Source: Candidatus Moraniibacteriota bacterium (lineage in GTDB: Bacteria > Patescibacteriota > Minisyncoccia > CAIUEV01 > JAHKAQ01). From it: a DNA stretch of 55,291 bases. The notes under the pieces were generated by a model. It was not told where the DNA came from. It worked only from the letters and a program-made list of their open reading frames with translations, and made no database searches. Below, one piece after another: positions 34,468-43,139 of this stretch. Both the position numbers and the translations under genes were made by a program. The stretch's first letter is position 1. Every line of letters begins with the position of its first letter. The stretch lies in the NCBI GenBank assembly GCA_014729795.1, contig WJJI01000045.1:1-55291 (forward strand), written 5' to 3'.

Positions 34468-35343
34468 ATGAATTTTGGAGCTCATGTTTCTATCAGCCCC
34501 GGTATTGAATTAGCTCCTCAGAACGCTCAAAAGTTAGGTTGCGAGTGTTTTCAAATTTTTTCTCAATCTCCTCGCGGAGGAACTCGGCGCTTACCCACAG
34601 AGGAAAAAATTCAACAATTCAAAACCAATTTAAAAAAATATAATCAAAAAACCTGTTATGTTCATACTCCATATTTTATTAATTTAGCCTCGAAAAATAA
34701 CCGAATTTTTTATGGTTCGATTAATGCTATTAAAAAAGATTTAGAAATAGCTCAACTGCTTCAGGCTAAGGCAGTGGTTACTCACTTAGGCAGTTATAAA
34801 GATTTTGTTAATGAAAAAAATAAAACCCTTAAAAATAAAACGCCTTTACCTGAAAAAGCCAAGGCTTTAGTTTTAAAAGGATTAAATAAAATTTTAGATT
34901 CTTATTCCGACCAACCCATGCTTTTATTAGAGATAGCGGCTGGCTCCGGTCATATAATCGGCAGCTCTATTCAAGAATTAGCTTTTTTTATCCAAGAAAT
35001 AGCTCATCCCAAACTCGGCTTTTGCTTTGATACCGCTCATGCCTTTGCTTCAGGTTTGGACTTGCGAGAAAAAAAACAAATACAAACCGCTATTCAAAAA
35101 ATTAAAAATCAAATAAATCTTGACAAAATGCCATTAATTCATCTTAATGATAGCAAAAGTAAATTCAATTCCAAGGTTGATCGCCACACGCATCTAGGTG
35201 AAGGGGAAATTGGATTATCCGCCATTCAAGAGCTTTTGAGGCATAAGCGACTTCAGAATATTGATTACATTTTAGAAACCCCTTCAGAACAAGGGGTTAA
35301 AAAAGATTTAGCTTGGCTTAAACAAGAACGAGCTAAAATATAA
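34468..35343 (+). CDS. nfo: endonuclease IV (AP endonuclease)
   Basis: Zinc TIM-barrel nuclease of base-excision repair. The start MNFGAHVSISPGIELAP is the canonical opening. Metal ligands are visible as VHTPYFIN, VTHLGSY, LLEIAAGSG, CFDTAHAF and LIHLNDSK, and DRHTHLGEGEIG gives the last cluster. 291 residues, normal. Separated from nrnA by 90 bases; its stop is 2 bases before the 3' end of the oppositely oriented initiator tRNA. Confidence 0.95.
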   Translation: MNFGAHVSISPGIELAPQNAQKLGCECFQIFSQSPRGGTRRLPTEEKIQQFKTNLKKYNQKTCYVHTPYFINLASKNNRIFYGSINAIKKDLEIAQLLQAKAVVTHLGSYKDFVNEKNKTLKNKTPLPEKAKALVLKGLNKILDSYSDQPMLLLEIAAGSGHIIGSSIQELAFFIQEIAHPKLGFCFDTAHAFASGLDLREKKQIQTAIQKIKNQINLDKMPLIHLNDSKSKFNSKVDRHTHLGEGEIGLSAIQELLRHKRLQNIDYILETPSEQGVKKDLAWLKQERAKI

Positions 35344-35345
35344 AT

Positions 35346-35421
35346 TGGTTGCGGGAGGCGGATTTGAACCGCCAACCTCGAGGTTATGGGCCTCGCGAGC
35401 TACCAATTGCTCCACCCCGCA
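35346..35421 (-). tRNA. initiator tRNA-fMet (CAT)
   Basis: Minus strand, 76 bases with the CCA encoded. The sequence closely follows the bacterial initiator pattern: acceptor TGCGGGG/TCCCGCA, D arm GAGC/GCTC with the initiator-type A11-U24 pair, and T loop TTCAAAT. Differences: the 1-72 position is a weak T-A instead of C-A mismatch. The anticodon loop is CCCATAA, so the nearly universal U33 is C. The three G-C pairs of the anticodon stem are reduced to two because position 29-41 is A-T. Promoter directly upstream. Confidence 0.93.
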
Positions 35422-35426
35422 ATAAT

Positions 35427-35455
35427 AAGATATAATTTTTTTTAAATTTAGTCAA
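35427..35455 (-). promoter_or_regulatory. promoter of the initiator tRNA
   Basis: Minus strand TTGACT (35455-35450), 17-base spacer, TATCTT (35432-35427). Transcription would start at or just before the mature tRNA 5' end at 35421. Confidence 0.6.
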
Positions 35456-35487
35456 GCTTATTATATTTTCAAATTTAATTATTTTTT

Positions 35488-36447
35488 ATGAAAATTTTAG
35501 TTACCGGCGGCGCTGGCTTTATCGGCTCCCATTTAATTAAAAAATTAATTCAACAAAGGCACGAAGTAGTAGCAATCGATAACTTAAATGCCTATTATTC
35601 GCCAACTCTTAAAAAAGACCGTTTAAACCGTTTTCTAGATCCGAAAAAGTTTAGTTTTATAAAGCTTGATATCTGCGATCAAGCCGCGGTTGATAAACTT
35701 TTTTCTCAACAAGAATTTCAAGTCATTATCCATTTAGCCGCTATGCCCGGAGTTCGCTACTCCATGAATAATCCTAAGATTTATGAAAAAATTAACGTTC
35801 AAGGATCTCTAAATATTTTTCAAGCCGGGGTTGAACAAAAAATTAAGAAAATTATTTATGCTTCTTCTTCATCCGTTTATTCGGGAAATCGTAAGTTTCC
35901 TTTAGCTGAAGCTGACCATATACAAGAGCCTTTGTCTTTTTATGGCGCTACCAAAAGAGCGCTAGAGTTAATGGCAAATATTTATGCGCATAATTACCCC
36001 ATAGAAACTATTGGGCTGCGCTATTTCACGGTTTATGGACCTTGGGGTAGGCCCGACCTAGCATATTACCAGTTTGTAAAAAAAATTATCCAAGGGAAGC
36101 CTATTGATATTCATAATCAAGGCCAAATGAGTCGATCCTTTACTTATATCGACGATGCGATTCAGGGCACCATGGCAGTACTGCAAAATCAATTTTCTTT
36201 GGGTAAAAACCATCTATATAACGTAGGTTCAGAACGGGAAGTGAAACTTTTGGATTTTATTTTTTTAATTCAAGATTTGATCGGGAAAGAGGCTCATAAA
36301 AACTTTATTAATATTCAGCCCGGCGAAGCCCAAAGAACCAAAGCGGATAACTCCAAATTAAAAAAACTTGGCTGGCAAAGCCAAGTAGATTTAAAACAGG
36401 GGATGGGGGAGTTTATCAAATGGTTTAGAAGGTATTATGAATTGTAG
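35488..36447 (+). CDS. NAD-dependent epimerase, UDP-glucuronate 4-epimerase-like
   Basis: Extended SDR enzyme. The NAD-binding GGAGFIGSHL is at residues 7-16, followed by AIDNLNAYYS, HLAAMPGVRYSMNNP, the catalytic SSSSVYSG and Y-x3-K as YGATK, and the signature RYFTVYGPWGRPDLAYY. That YGPWGRPDMA-like segment is characteristic of UDP-glucuronate 4-epimerases (CapI/GAE type), which make UDP-galacturonate for surface polysaccharide. Length 319 fits. Substrate is an inference from motif likeness; related UDP-hexose epimerases are the alternative. It sits at the border of the surface-glycan region. Confidence 0.85.
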   Translation: MKILVTGGAGFIGSHLIKKLIQQRHEVVAIDNLNAYYSPTLKKDRLNRFLDPKKFSFIKLDICDQAAVDKLFSQQEFQVIIHLAAMPGVRYSMNNPKIYEKINVQGSLNIFQAGVEQKIKKIIYASSSSVYSGNRKFPLAEADHIQEPLSFYGATKRALELMANIYAHNYPIETIGLRYFTVYGPWGRPDLAYYQFVKKIIQGKPIDIHNQGQMSRSFTYIDDAIQGTMAVLQNQFSLGKNHLYNVGSEREVKLLDFIFLIQDLIGKEAHKNFINIQPGEAQRTKADNSKLKKLGWQSQVDLKQGMGEFIKWFRRYYEL

Positions 36448-36465
36448 ATAAGCGATTTGTTCGGG

Positions 36466-37962
36466 CTAGTACATTTCTTTAATTTCGATATCCGTGTAGT
36501 AGTGTTCAAGAATATCGTCGTAATCCTCGCCATCTTTAGCCTGATTTAATGCTCCGGTTGCCGAGACTCCCACCATGTGGTTGCCGGGGATGCTACCTGC
36601 GTTTGGAACTTTACCCCAGGGATCAGAAACCGATTGACAGTAAGGGTGGTTGGTGCCTCCCCAGACTTCCTGCCATGATCTAGTGCGACCATCTGTACTT
36701 GAAGAGTACGGAGTCCAAACCGGTTCGTTATCGTAAAGCACCATCTTGCCCCAGGTTTTCTCTGCTCCTTCTCTTATGCGAGGATGATCAACTTCCCAAT
36801 CATAACCATAATATATTTGATTACCGGCAGTGGTATCGATATCAAAGCCTTTTTCTTGGTTAATTACTCCGCTAATTTTCTTTTTGTAACCATATGTTCG
36901 ATATATAATTGTCATTAATTTATTATACTCCATGGGGCCGGTTCCTGTAATTTCTCCCATCCCCCAAGTATAGTGTTCTAAAGGTAAAATATTTATAGCC
37001 CAAACTTGCTTGTGTGGGCTGCCCGTATAATGAATTTGAATTCTTCCTCTGTAGTCATCAAAATTCTTAGGCTCAACATGAAAAATCATATTTTCATGAT
37101 TACCATCTTTGGCTTCAAAATTAACATCTTGATCCAATAAAATTTCATCAATACTATCGTAAACCCTTAACTTTCCATCACCATCATATTTTACCTTGGT
37201 TCGTTCATCTTTGTTAATGGTGGCAATTAAACGCCCATCTTTATCTTTAATGACATAATCTTTATTAGCGGTAATTCTCATTGAGTGGTCTTTTGAATAA
37301 GACTTATCATATCCCAGAATCCCCACCCGTATTTCCGGGCCTAAAGATTGTTCCTGATTAGAGTTAGGGTCTGATCCCCATTTTTCAATCACTAGATTTT
37401 TTTCTTTCTCGGATGCTGTATAGAAATGAGAACTGTAAACCGGCGACCAAAATCTATGAATGGCAGTTGTGCCCGTTTTGTATCGGGGATAAACATAAAA
37501 AATAATTCCCTCAAGGTGCCATATATTACTCCATTGCTTAATTACTGTATTTTTTTCCTGCTCGGAAGCGGTGTAAAAGTGACGGCTATAGACCGGCGAC
37601 CAAAAGCGATAGACCGGCACCGTTCCGGTTTGATGCTTTGGATATACGTAATAATTAACCCCTTCCAGTCGCCAAATATCTCCCCATTTCTGCTCGACAA
37701 TACTCTTTTCTTCTTTTGAGGCAGTATAAAAATGTCCACCAAGACTCTCTGACCAAAAGCGATATACAGGCACCGTGTTAGGTTGTTGGCTTTGAAAACT
37801 ATAAAACATTTTCCCTTCATAGTCCCAAATAGCCGCTGAAACTTCTTTGTTAAATAAACCAAAAAATGCTAAAATGAAAAAAAGAGCAAAAATCAAAAAT
37901 TTTATTTTTATAATTTTTTTATTTGTTTTGGATTTATTAATGTAATTTTCTCCTATAGTCAT
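36466..37962 (-). CDS. exported SpoIID-like protein with three DUF5648 repeats
   Basis: Signal segment (about residues 18-43), then three repeats of about 50 residues (64-108, 114-159, and a shorter third from 165) with the motif VYRFWSP-x3-RHFYTASEQEK and a W-x-LEG-x-YVYP ending, the DUF5648 pattern. From about residue 208 follows a SpoIID/LytB-like domain with ILPLEHYTWGMGEITG, in which the Glu of MGEIT is at the position of the catalytic Glu of SpoIID transglycosylases. Expected to work at the cell wall, the repeats probably binding wall or glycan. A DUF5648 unit also ends the subtilase at 45979-47496. Confidence 0.82.
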   Translation of the reverse strand: MTIGENYINKSKTNKKIIKIKFLIFALFFILAFFGLFNKEVSAAIWDYEGKMFYSFQSQQPNTVPVYRFWSESLGGHFYTASKEEKSIVEQKWGDIWRLEGVNYYVYPKHQTGTVPVYRFWSPVYSRHFYTASEQEKNTVIKQWSNIWHLEGIIFYVYPRYKTGTTAIHRFWSPVYSSHFYTASEKEKNLVIEKWGSDPNSNQEQSLGPEIRVGILGYDKSYSKDHSMRITANKDYVIKDKDGRLIATINKDERTKVKYDGDGKLRVYDSIDEILLDQDVNFEAKDGNHENMIFHVEPKNFDDYRGRIQIHYTGSPHKQVWAINILPLEHYTWGMGEITGTGPMEYNKLMTIIYRTYGYKKKISGVINQEKGFDIDTTAGNQIYYGYDWEVDHPRIREGAEKTWGKMVLYDNEPVWTPYSSSTDGRTRSWQEVWGGTNHPYCQSVSDPWGKVPNAGSIPGNHMVGVSATGALNQAKDGEDYDDILEHYYTDIEIKEMY

Positions 37963-38123
37963 TTTGGTTTAATTTTGCTAATTTTCTATTATTGGTTTAT
38001 ATTTATAACTTAACATTTTTATAGTTTTAAGTAAAACATAGCTAAAATATAAACAATAAGCTATTCAAACAGCATTCAAATTTTAATAAAATTTAGCTAT
38101 TTATTGATATTTTAATAATTTTA

Positions 38124-39443
38124 ATGACCAAAAAAAATTTTAAGAATTCTCTGAGTAAAAAAAATAAAAATCCTGCTATTATTATTGCCAGTAACCTTTC
38201 TAAAGGTTTCAAAATTCCCCATCAAAAATTGGATACTCTTAGATCTTCTTTTGTAAATTTCTTTAATAAAAAAAGTTATGAGCACTTTAAGGCATTAAAC
38301 AACGTGTCTTTCAAAGTAAAAAAAGGAGAGTTTTTTGGGATTATTGGGCGAAACGGTTCAGGCAAATCCACTCTATTAAAAATATTAGCCGGTATTTATA
38401 CTCCAGATCAAGGCAAGGTAGAGGTTAGGGGTGGAATTTCACCTTTTTTAGAACTAGGTGTTGGTTTTAATCCTCAATTAACAGGTCGGGAGAATGTTTA
38501 TTTAAACGCTACAATGCTTGGAATGTCTCAAGATCAAATCGATGAAAAGTTTCATAGTATCTTGCGTTTTAGCGAAATTAAGCGTTTTATTGATCAAAAA
38601 TTGAAAAATTATTCCTCAGGTATGAAGGTCAGATTGGCCTTTTCCGTAGCTATTCACGCGAATAAAGAAATACTACTTATGGATGAAGTATTAGCCGTAG
38701 GAGATAATAACTTTCAGCAAAAATGTATTGAAGAGTTTGTTAAATACAAGGAAGCCGGTAAAACAGTAGTGCTAGTAGCTCATGGATTAGAAAATATTAG
38801 GAGATATTGCGATCGAGTTATGCTTTTAAGAAACGGAAAAGTTGTCAAAAAAGGAAAAGCCGAAGATGTGGTTAATCATTATATTAATCAAAACATTTCC
38901 GATGAGGAAAAAAGGTTGGTTAGCGAAGAACAGGCCGTGGTTAAAAATAAACAGAAAGTTAAATCAGAAAAGCAAAAAAAAGCAACCAAAGCGTCTGAAC
39001 CGACCCCTAAGAAACATATTAAAAAATCAGCCAAGATTCAAAAAGTGGAATTCCTAGACTCCAATCAAAACAATAAAAAAACCTTTAAAACAGGCTCTAA
39101 TTTAACAATTAGAATTTATTTTCGAATAGCAAAAAAATTAAAAAATCCACTAATCGGGATTGCCATATATCACGACCGAGATAAGATTATTTATGGCACT
39201 AACAATGAAAAAAGAGGCTCGGGAATAACCAGAGTAGAAAAAGAAAAAGGCTATATTGATTTTTTCTTTAAAAAAATAAGTTTGCTTGAAGGTCAATATC
39301 ACTTATCTGTTGCAATAGCATCTTTTACCGAAAAAATGATTGACAGAAAAGACCGAGAGTATAGTTTTAAAATTTTCAATGGTTATCTCAAAGACTATGG
39401 AGTATGCAACTTACACCCCGAGGTCGAGTTTAATTACCAATAA
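38124..39443 (+). CDS. wzt: ABC transporter ATPase, Wzt-like polysaccharide exporter
   Basis: ATPase of an O-antigen or teichoic-acid type exporter. Walker A GRNGSGKS at residues 75-82, signature YSSGMK at 163-168, Walker B with D187-E188 (LLMDEVLAVGD). After a Lys-rich linker (about 265-305), the C-terminal ~135 residues form a Wzt_C-like carbohydrate-binding domain that would select the finished glycan. No permease (Wzm/TagG) lies in the window, so the membrane partner is elsewhere. Its TAA overlaps the ATG of cysQ by one base, tying export to the PAPS-linked genes that follow. Confidence 0.87.
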   Translation: MTKKNFKNSLSKKNKNPAIIIASNLSKGFKIPHQKLDTLRSSFVNFFNKKSYEHFKALNNVSFKVKKGEFFGIIGRNGSGKSTLLKILAGIYTPDQGKVEVRGGISPFLELGVGFNPQLTGRENVYLNATMLGMSQDQIDEKFHSILRFSEIKRFIDQKLKNYSSGMKVRLAFSVAIHANKEILLMDEVLAVGDNNFQQKCIEEFVKYKEAGKTVVLVAHGLENIRRYCDRVMLLRNGKVVKKGKAEDVVNHYINQNISDEEKRLVSEEQAVVKNKQKVKSEKQKKATKASEPTPKKHIKKSAKIQKVEFLDSNQNNKKTFKTGSNLTIRIYFRIAKKLKNPLIGIAIYHDRDKIIYGTNNEKRGSGITRVEKEKGYIDFFFKKISLLEGQYHLSVAIASFTEKMIDRKDREYSFKIFNGYLKDYGVCNLHPEVEFNYQ

Positions 39444-40261
39444 TGTTAAAATTGCATCAAGGGCTTCTTAATAAAATTAGGAAAATATTTTTTAAGATCG
39501 GTTTGGAAACATTAAAAATCTACCAACAATCAAGCCCTGAAAAACACTACAAAAAAGATAATTCCCCGGTCACAAAAGCAGATCTTATAAGTAATTCTAT
39601 CTTAAGAAAGCAACTACCCAAGCTTATTAACCTACCAATTGTAAGCGAAGAGGACCATGATAATAATTGGGCTGATATAAAAAACGATCCACGCAGCTTT
39701 TGGTTAATTGACCCCTTAGACGGCACTAAAGATTTTCTTGATAAAACAGGGGATTTTACAGTTTTAGTTAGTCTTATTATCAATAATTATGTTAAGTTTG
39801 GATTTACCTATCTGCCAATAAAAAATCAACTATATTACGCAGCTAATAAATTTGGCGCTTTTAAAATTTTCGACCATAGTAGAGTCAGTTTAAATAATCT
39901 CAACACGACAGAATTAACACAAAAATCATTGGTTAGTCGCCATCATTTTTCACAGAAAGAAAAAAGAATTTTAAATAAGTTAAATTTTAAAATTATTAAA
40001 AAAGGTTCAGCCGGATTAAAATTAGCTCTGATAGCAGAAAATAAATATAATCTATATGTAAGTCTTAGCCACGGTTTGAGTATTTGGGATGTAAGCTCAG
40101 GCGCCCTTTTATTAAAAGAATCGGGAGGAGAAGTTACCGACTTACATGGTAATAAAATTAATTTTAATCCCCGGGCAATAAAACTCAAAAAAGGTTTAGT
40201 GGCAAGTAAAAACATTGATCATAAAAAAATTATTAAGCAGATTTCTCATTTTATTAACTAA
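39443..40261 (+). CDS. cysQ: 3'(2'),5'-bisphosphate nucleotidase, CysQ-like (IMPase family)
   Basis: Magnesium-dependent, lithium-sensitive phosphatase family; CysQ hydrolyses PAP, the by-product of PAPS-using sulfotransferases, to AMP. Family motifs: SPVTKADL, VSEEDHDN, the metal site DPLDGTKDF and the C-terminal WDVSSGALLLKESGG. 272 residues. It overlaps the exporter ATPase by 1 base and is followed 8 bases later by APS kinase, which supports the CysQ assignment over inositol phosphatase. Confidence 0.85.
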   Translation: MLKLHQGLLNKIRKIFFKIGLETLKIYQQSSPEKHYKKDNSPVTKADLISNSILRKQLPKLINLPIVSEEDHDNNWADIKNDPRSFWLIDPLDGTKDFLDKTGDFTVLVSLIINNYVKFGFTYLPIKNQLYYAANKFGAFKIFDHSRVSLNNLNTTELTQKSLVSRHHFSQKEKRILNKLNFKIIKKGSAGLKLALIAENKYNLYVSLSHGLSIWDVSSGALLLKESGGEVTDLHGNKINFNPRAIKLKKGLVASKNIDHKKIIKQISHFIN

Positions 40262-40269
40262 AATAATTT

Positions 40270-40803
40270 ATGAGACAAAAAAAGGGCTACGTGATTTGGT
40301 TGACAGGACTTTCAGGGTCAGGCAAAACCTCGATTGGTCAAGAAGTTTTTTTAGAATTAAAAAAAAGAGGATATAAAATTGAATTTTTAGATGGAGATAT
40401 AATAAGAAAAAACCTCACAAAGGATTTGGGTTTTTCTAGAAAAGATCGAAAAGAAAACATAAAAAGAGTGGCTTACGTCGTAGAATTGTTAAGTAGAAAT
40501 GGAGTAGGAGTAATAGCTTGTTTTATTTCTCCCTACCAAAAAGAAAGAGATTATGTTCGGAAGAAATCCGTAAACTTTATCGAGGTTTATGTCAATACAA
40601 GTCTGGAAATTTGCGAAAAAAGAGACATTAAGGGATTATATAAAAAAGCTAGATCCGGTGAGATTAAGAATTTCACTGGCATTAGCGACCCATATGAAAG
40701 GCCCAAGAATCCCGAGTTAATTATCAAGGGAACCAAACCCAGCGATATTCATAAGAACAAGAACATTATTATCAAGTATCTTTCTGAAAATCAATATCTT
40801 TGA
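40270..40803 (+). CDS. cysC: adenylylsulfate (APS) kinase
   Basis: Phosphorylates APS to PAPS. P-loop GLSGSGKT (residues 13-20), FLDGDIIRKNL, the substrate motif SRKDRKENIKR and the C-terminal FTGISDPYERP are all present. The FISPY stretch replaces the usual SPY-containing loop with the same core. 177 residues, normal for a monofunctional kinase. Uses TGA as stop. Middle of the cysQ-cysC-nucleotidyltransferase run. CysC-like enzymes in some capsule loci act on other phosphosulfate- or phosphoramidate-nucleotides, so the substrate is not fully certain. Confidence 0.9.
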   Translation: MRQKKGYVIWLTGLSGSGKTSIGQEVFLELKKRGYKIEFLDGDIIRKNLTKDLGFSRKDRKENIKRVAYVVELLSRNGVGVIACFISPYQKERDYVRKKSVNFIEVYVNTSLEICEKRDIKGLYKKARSGEIKNFTGISDPYERPKNPELIIKGTKPSDIHKNKNIIIKYLSENQYL

Positions 40804-40858
40804 CACATAAAAAAAATTTTCACCAGTGATTTAAATAATAATTAATTTTTATTAATAA

Positions 40859-41209
40859 GTGAAACGAAAAACAGCTTTATTTATCGGTAGATGGCAGCCA
40901 CCTCATGATGGTCATAAAAAGTTAATCCAACGGGTTTTAAAGGAAAACAAGAACATTATTATTGCGATCCGAGATACTAAATTAAACGAAGAAAATCCTT
41001 ATAGCTACAAACAAAGAAAAGCAATGTTTTTGAAACTCCTTAGAAACCACCCACTTGTTAAAATTATTAAAATTCCCGATATAAACGAGATTTGCTATGG
41101 TCGAAAGACGGGTTACCGAATTCGAGAAATCAGATTAGCCAAGAAGTGGGAGGATATTTCCGGTACCAATATCAGAAAGAAATTAAATAATCGTAATCAA
41201 CATGAATAA
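40859..41209 (+). CDS. small nucleotidyltransferase (HxGH / ISGT motifs)
   Basis: Starts at GTG 40859, two residues before the conserved strand. Only 116 residues, with both active-site signatures of the HIGH nucleotidyltransferase superfamily: GRWQPPHDGHKKLI near the N-terminus and ISGTNIRKKL near the C-terminus. These resemble NadM-type NMN adenylyltransferases; ATP sulfurylases carry related HxxH and ISGT motifs. Following APS kinase and CysQ, it is tempting to see it as the adenylyltransferase that makes APS, since no classical Sat or CysDN is in the window; that is inference only. A cytidylyltransferase role is the alternative. Confidence 0.75.
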   Translation: MKRKTALFIGRWQPPHDGHKKLIQRVLKENKNIIIAIRDTKLNEENPYSYKQRKAMFLKLLRNHPLVKIIKIPDINEICYGRKTGYRIREIRLAKKWEDISGTNIRKKLNNRNQHE

Positions 41210-41770
41210 ATGTTTATTTTAAAAAATTTTTTGCTGGAATTAGATATTAAACCAAGGAAAAAAATTTTATTTATTCTCGGGGCGCCGAAAATCGCAATAA
41301 CATGGTTATGGAAATTTTTAACCTCCCATCCTTAAATAATTTCTTTGGTAAAAGAAGATATTGACCAAAAAGAAAAATCAATGATAATTTAAAAAGTATA
41401 ATTAAAGAATATAATTATACTATATGACCTTAAGTATATGATTAGTTAGCTACTAAAAATAAAAATTATATTTCAATAAAAGATATTATCAAGTCAAGGA
41501 CTCAAGAGAAGAAGACTCCAAACATCAGCCTTATGCAAAGCAAGGAAATTTATAGACCGACAGTTAGTATGTTAATAAATGTTTTTTATAAACAAGAAGA
41601 GTTCTCACAAAGAAATTTAGTTATTGTTGAAAAAACCAACTTATAACCGATCAAGAAAAGCCATTAACAAATTTTATAAAAAAATTAAATTCATGAGAGC
41701 ATCAAAATTTTGGAAATTAAGAAATCAGTATTTGAAATTTAAGAACAAGTTTTAGATCATAGCCACTAAT
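41210..41770 (+). pseudogene. decayed sulfotransferase gene
   Basis: No intact frame in 600 bases. ATG 41210 opens a 41-codon frame ending in KKILFILGAPKIAITWLWK then FLTSHP and a stop. This matches the PAPS-binding N-terminus of sulfotransferases (ILGAPKSGTTWL...SHPEI) with the key SGT altered to IAI. The frame continues past the TAA as IISLVKEDIDQKEK, so TAA probably replaces the GAA of SHPEI. Another frame later gives LVIVEKTN, similar to the EKTP element of the family. Multiple stops and frameshifts mark it as dead. The end coordinate is approximate. It directly follows cysQ, cysC and the nucleotidyltransferase. Confidence 0.65.
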
Positions 41771-41807
41771 GGCTTTATCTATTATTTATTAATCATTATC
41801 CGCTTTT

Positions 41808-43085
41808 ATGAAAGCGAGTCGAAAAGCAAAAATATTTATTATTAGCGAATCAAAATCCGATGGTAGTTATTATTATCGAGGTGAAATTTTCGCAAAAAAT
41901 TCTAAATTTTTTGAGGTAAAAACCAATGTAAATTTTAAAGATCAAAAATTCATTGATAATAAAAAATACTTTGATCATATGTTTGAATCTGAAGTGGTGA
42001 TCTTTTTAAGACCTTTAAATATTACAAATTTATATTTATTGGAAATTCTAAAAAAAGCCGGTAAATTAATTATCACCGACAATGATGATGATTTTTCCTT
42101 AATTCCAAAATTTAACAACTCTTATTTCATTCGAAGAAGATACGCGAAAGTTAATGAAAAATTTACAAAGAATTCACATGCGGTATTTTGCACAAATGAT
42201 TATTTAAAAAATAGAATTCAGAAAAATAATGAAAATACTTATGTAATTAAAAATTATATTGATAAAAAATTAGTTAAAGATTTAAATTTTAATCATTGTC
42301 CGGAAACCGATAAGAAAAAACCAACCATATTAATATCAGGATCTGTGCTTAATAAAGAAAATATGCTAAATTTTATTCCTATTCTTAAACAAATCCATAA
42401 ACAAGTAAAAAATTTAAAAATAGTTTTTTGGGGTTTGGAAAAGAATATTCAAGAAACAGTTAAACAAGAATTTAAAATCAGAACAAAATTTATTTCCAGT
42501 GTTGATTATATTAATTACCATCAAACCTTATCAAAAATTCAAACCAATGTCGCCCTCATCCCCAGAAAGGAGAATCAATTTAATAAATCCAAAAGCAATT
42601 GTAAATACTTGGAATTATCATTAGCTAACATCCCCGTTATCGCCCAGGGCTATGCTGATGGCGCAAGTCCTTATCAGCGGGACATTATTGATGGAGAAAA
42701 TGGTTTTATCGCCATCACCCCAAATCAATGGAAGAATAAAATCAGAGGAGTATTAGAAAATCCAGAATTGGGTAGACTGGTTGCTAAAAAAGCCAATCGG
42801 TACGTAAAAAAGAATTATGACATAGTTAAAAATATTCATGAGTGGGAACAAGCAATTCAATCATTGCTAAAGGAATTTCAACTCAAAAATAAACTACCAA
42901 ACGAGCATCTAAAAAATCTACAGAATTACTTAATACATTCTTTTCAGGATTTAGCTGATTATTCAAGATATCTTGAGTCAAATATTAAAATCAGAGACCG
43001 TCAAATAATTAAATTAAATAATAAACTTAATAAGCTGCCTCATAAGATTGTGGACCAAGTTCTGAAAGCTAAAAAAATAATATAA
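41808..43085 (+). CDS. glycosyltransferase (GT4/GT1-like)
   Basis: GT-B-like transferase with an unusual N-terminal half: SDGSYYYRGEIF near the start, then VIFLRPLN, ITDNDDDFSLIP and FCTNDYLKNRI. The donor half (from about residue 170: ISGSVLNKENML) has KSNCKYLELSLANIPVIA and NGFIAITPNQW. The E of KYLELSLA matches the second Glu of the E-x7-E motif. The C-terminal ~60 residues are helical. 425 residues. This form is seen in SAM-methyltransferase/glycosyltransferase clusters of surface glycans; sugar unknown. Confidence 0.72.
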   Translation: MKASRKAKIFIISESKSDGSYYYRGEIFAKNSKFFEVKTNVNFKDQKFIDNKKYFDHMFESEVVIFLRPLNITNLYLLEILKKAGKLIITDNDDDFSLIPKFNNSYFIRRRYAKVNEKFTKNSHAVFCTNDYLKNRIQKNNENTYVIKNYIDKKLVKDLNFNHCPETDKKKPTILISGSVLNKENMLNFIPILKQIHKQVKNLKIVFWGLEKNIQETVKQEFKIRTKFISSVDYINYHQTLSKIQTNVALIPRKENQFNKSKSNCKYLELSLANIPVIAQGYADGASPYQRDIIDGENGFIAITPNQWKNKIRGVLENPELGRLVAKKANRYVKKNYDIVKNIHEWEQAIQSLLKEFQLKNKLPNEHLKNLQNYLIHSFQDLADYSRYLESNIKIRDRQIIKLNNKLNKLPHKIVDQVLKAKKII

Positions 43086-43139
43086 ATAACCTTATTTTAT
43101 ATATTTTTTTTAAATAGATCTACGCTTTTAATTTTTTTA

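Noticed and set aside
40801-40803. Possible recoding of TGA (as in Gracilibacteria or Absconditabacteria)
   Set aside because: cysC ends at TGA at the family's normal length, and the 142-residue membrane protein also stops at TGA; internal in-frame TGA codons were not seen in the intact genes.
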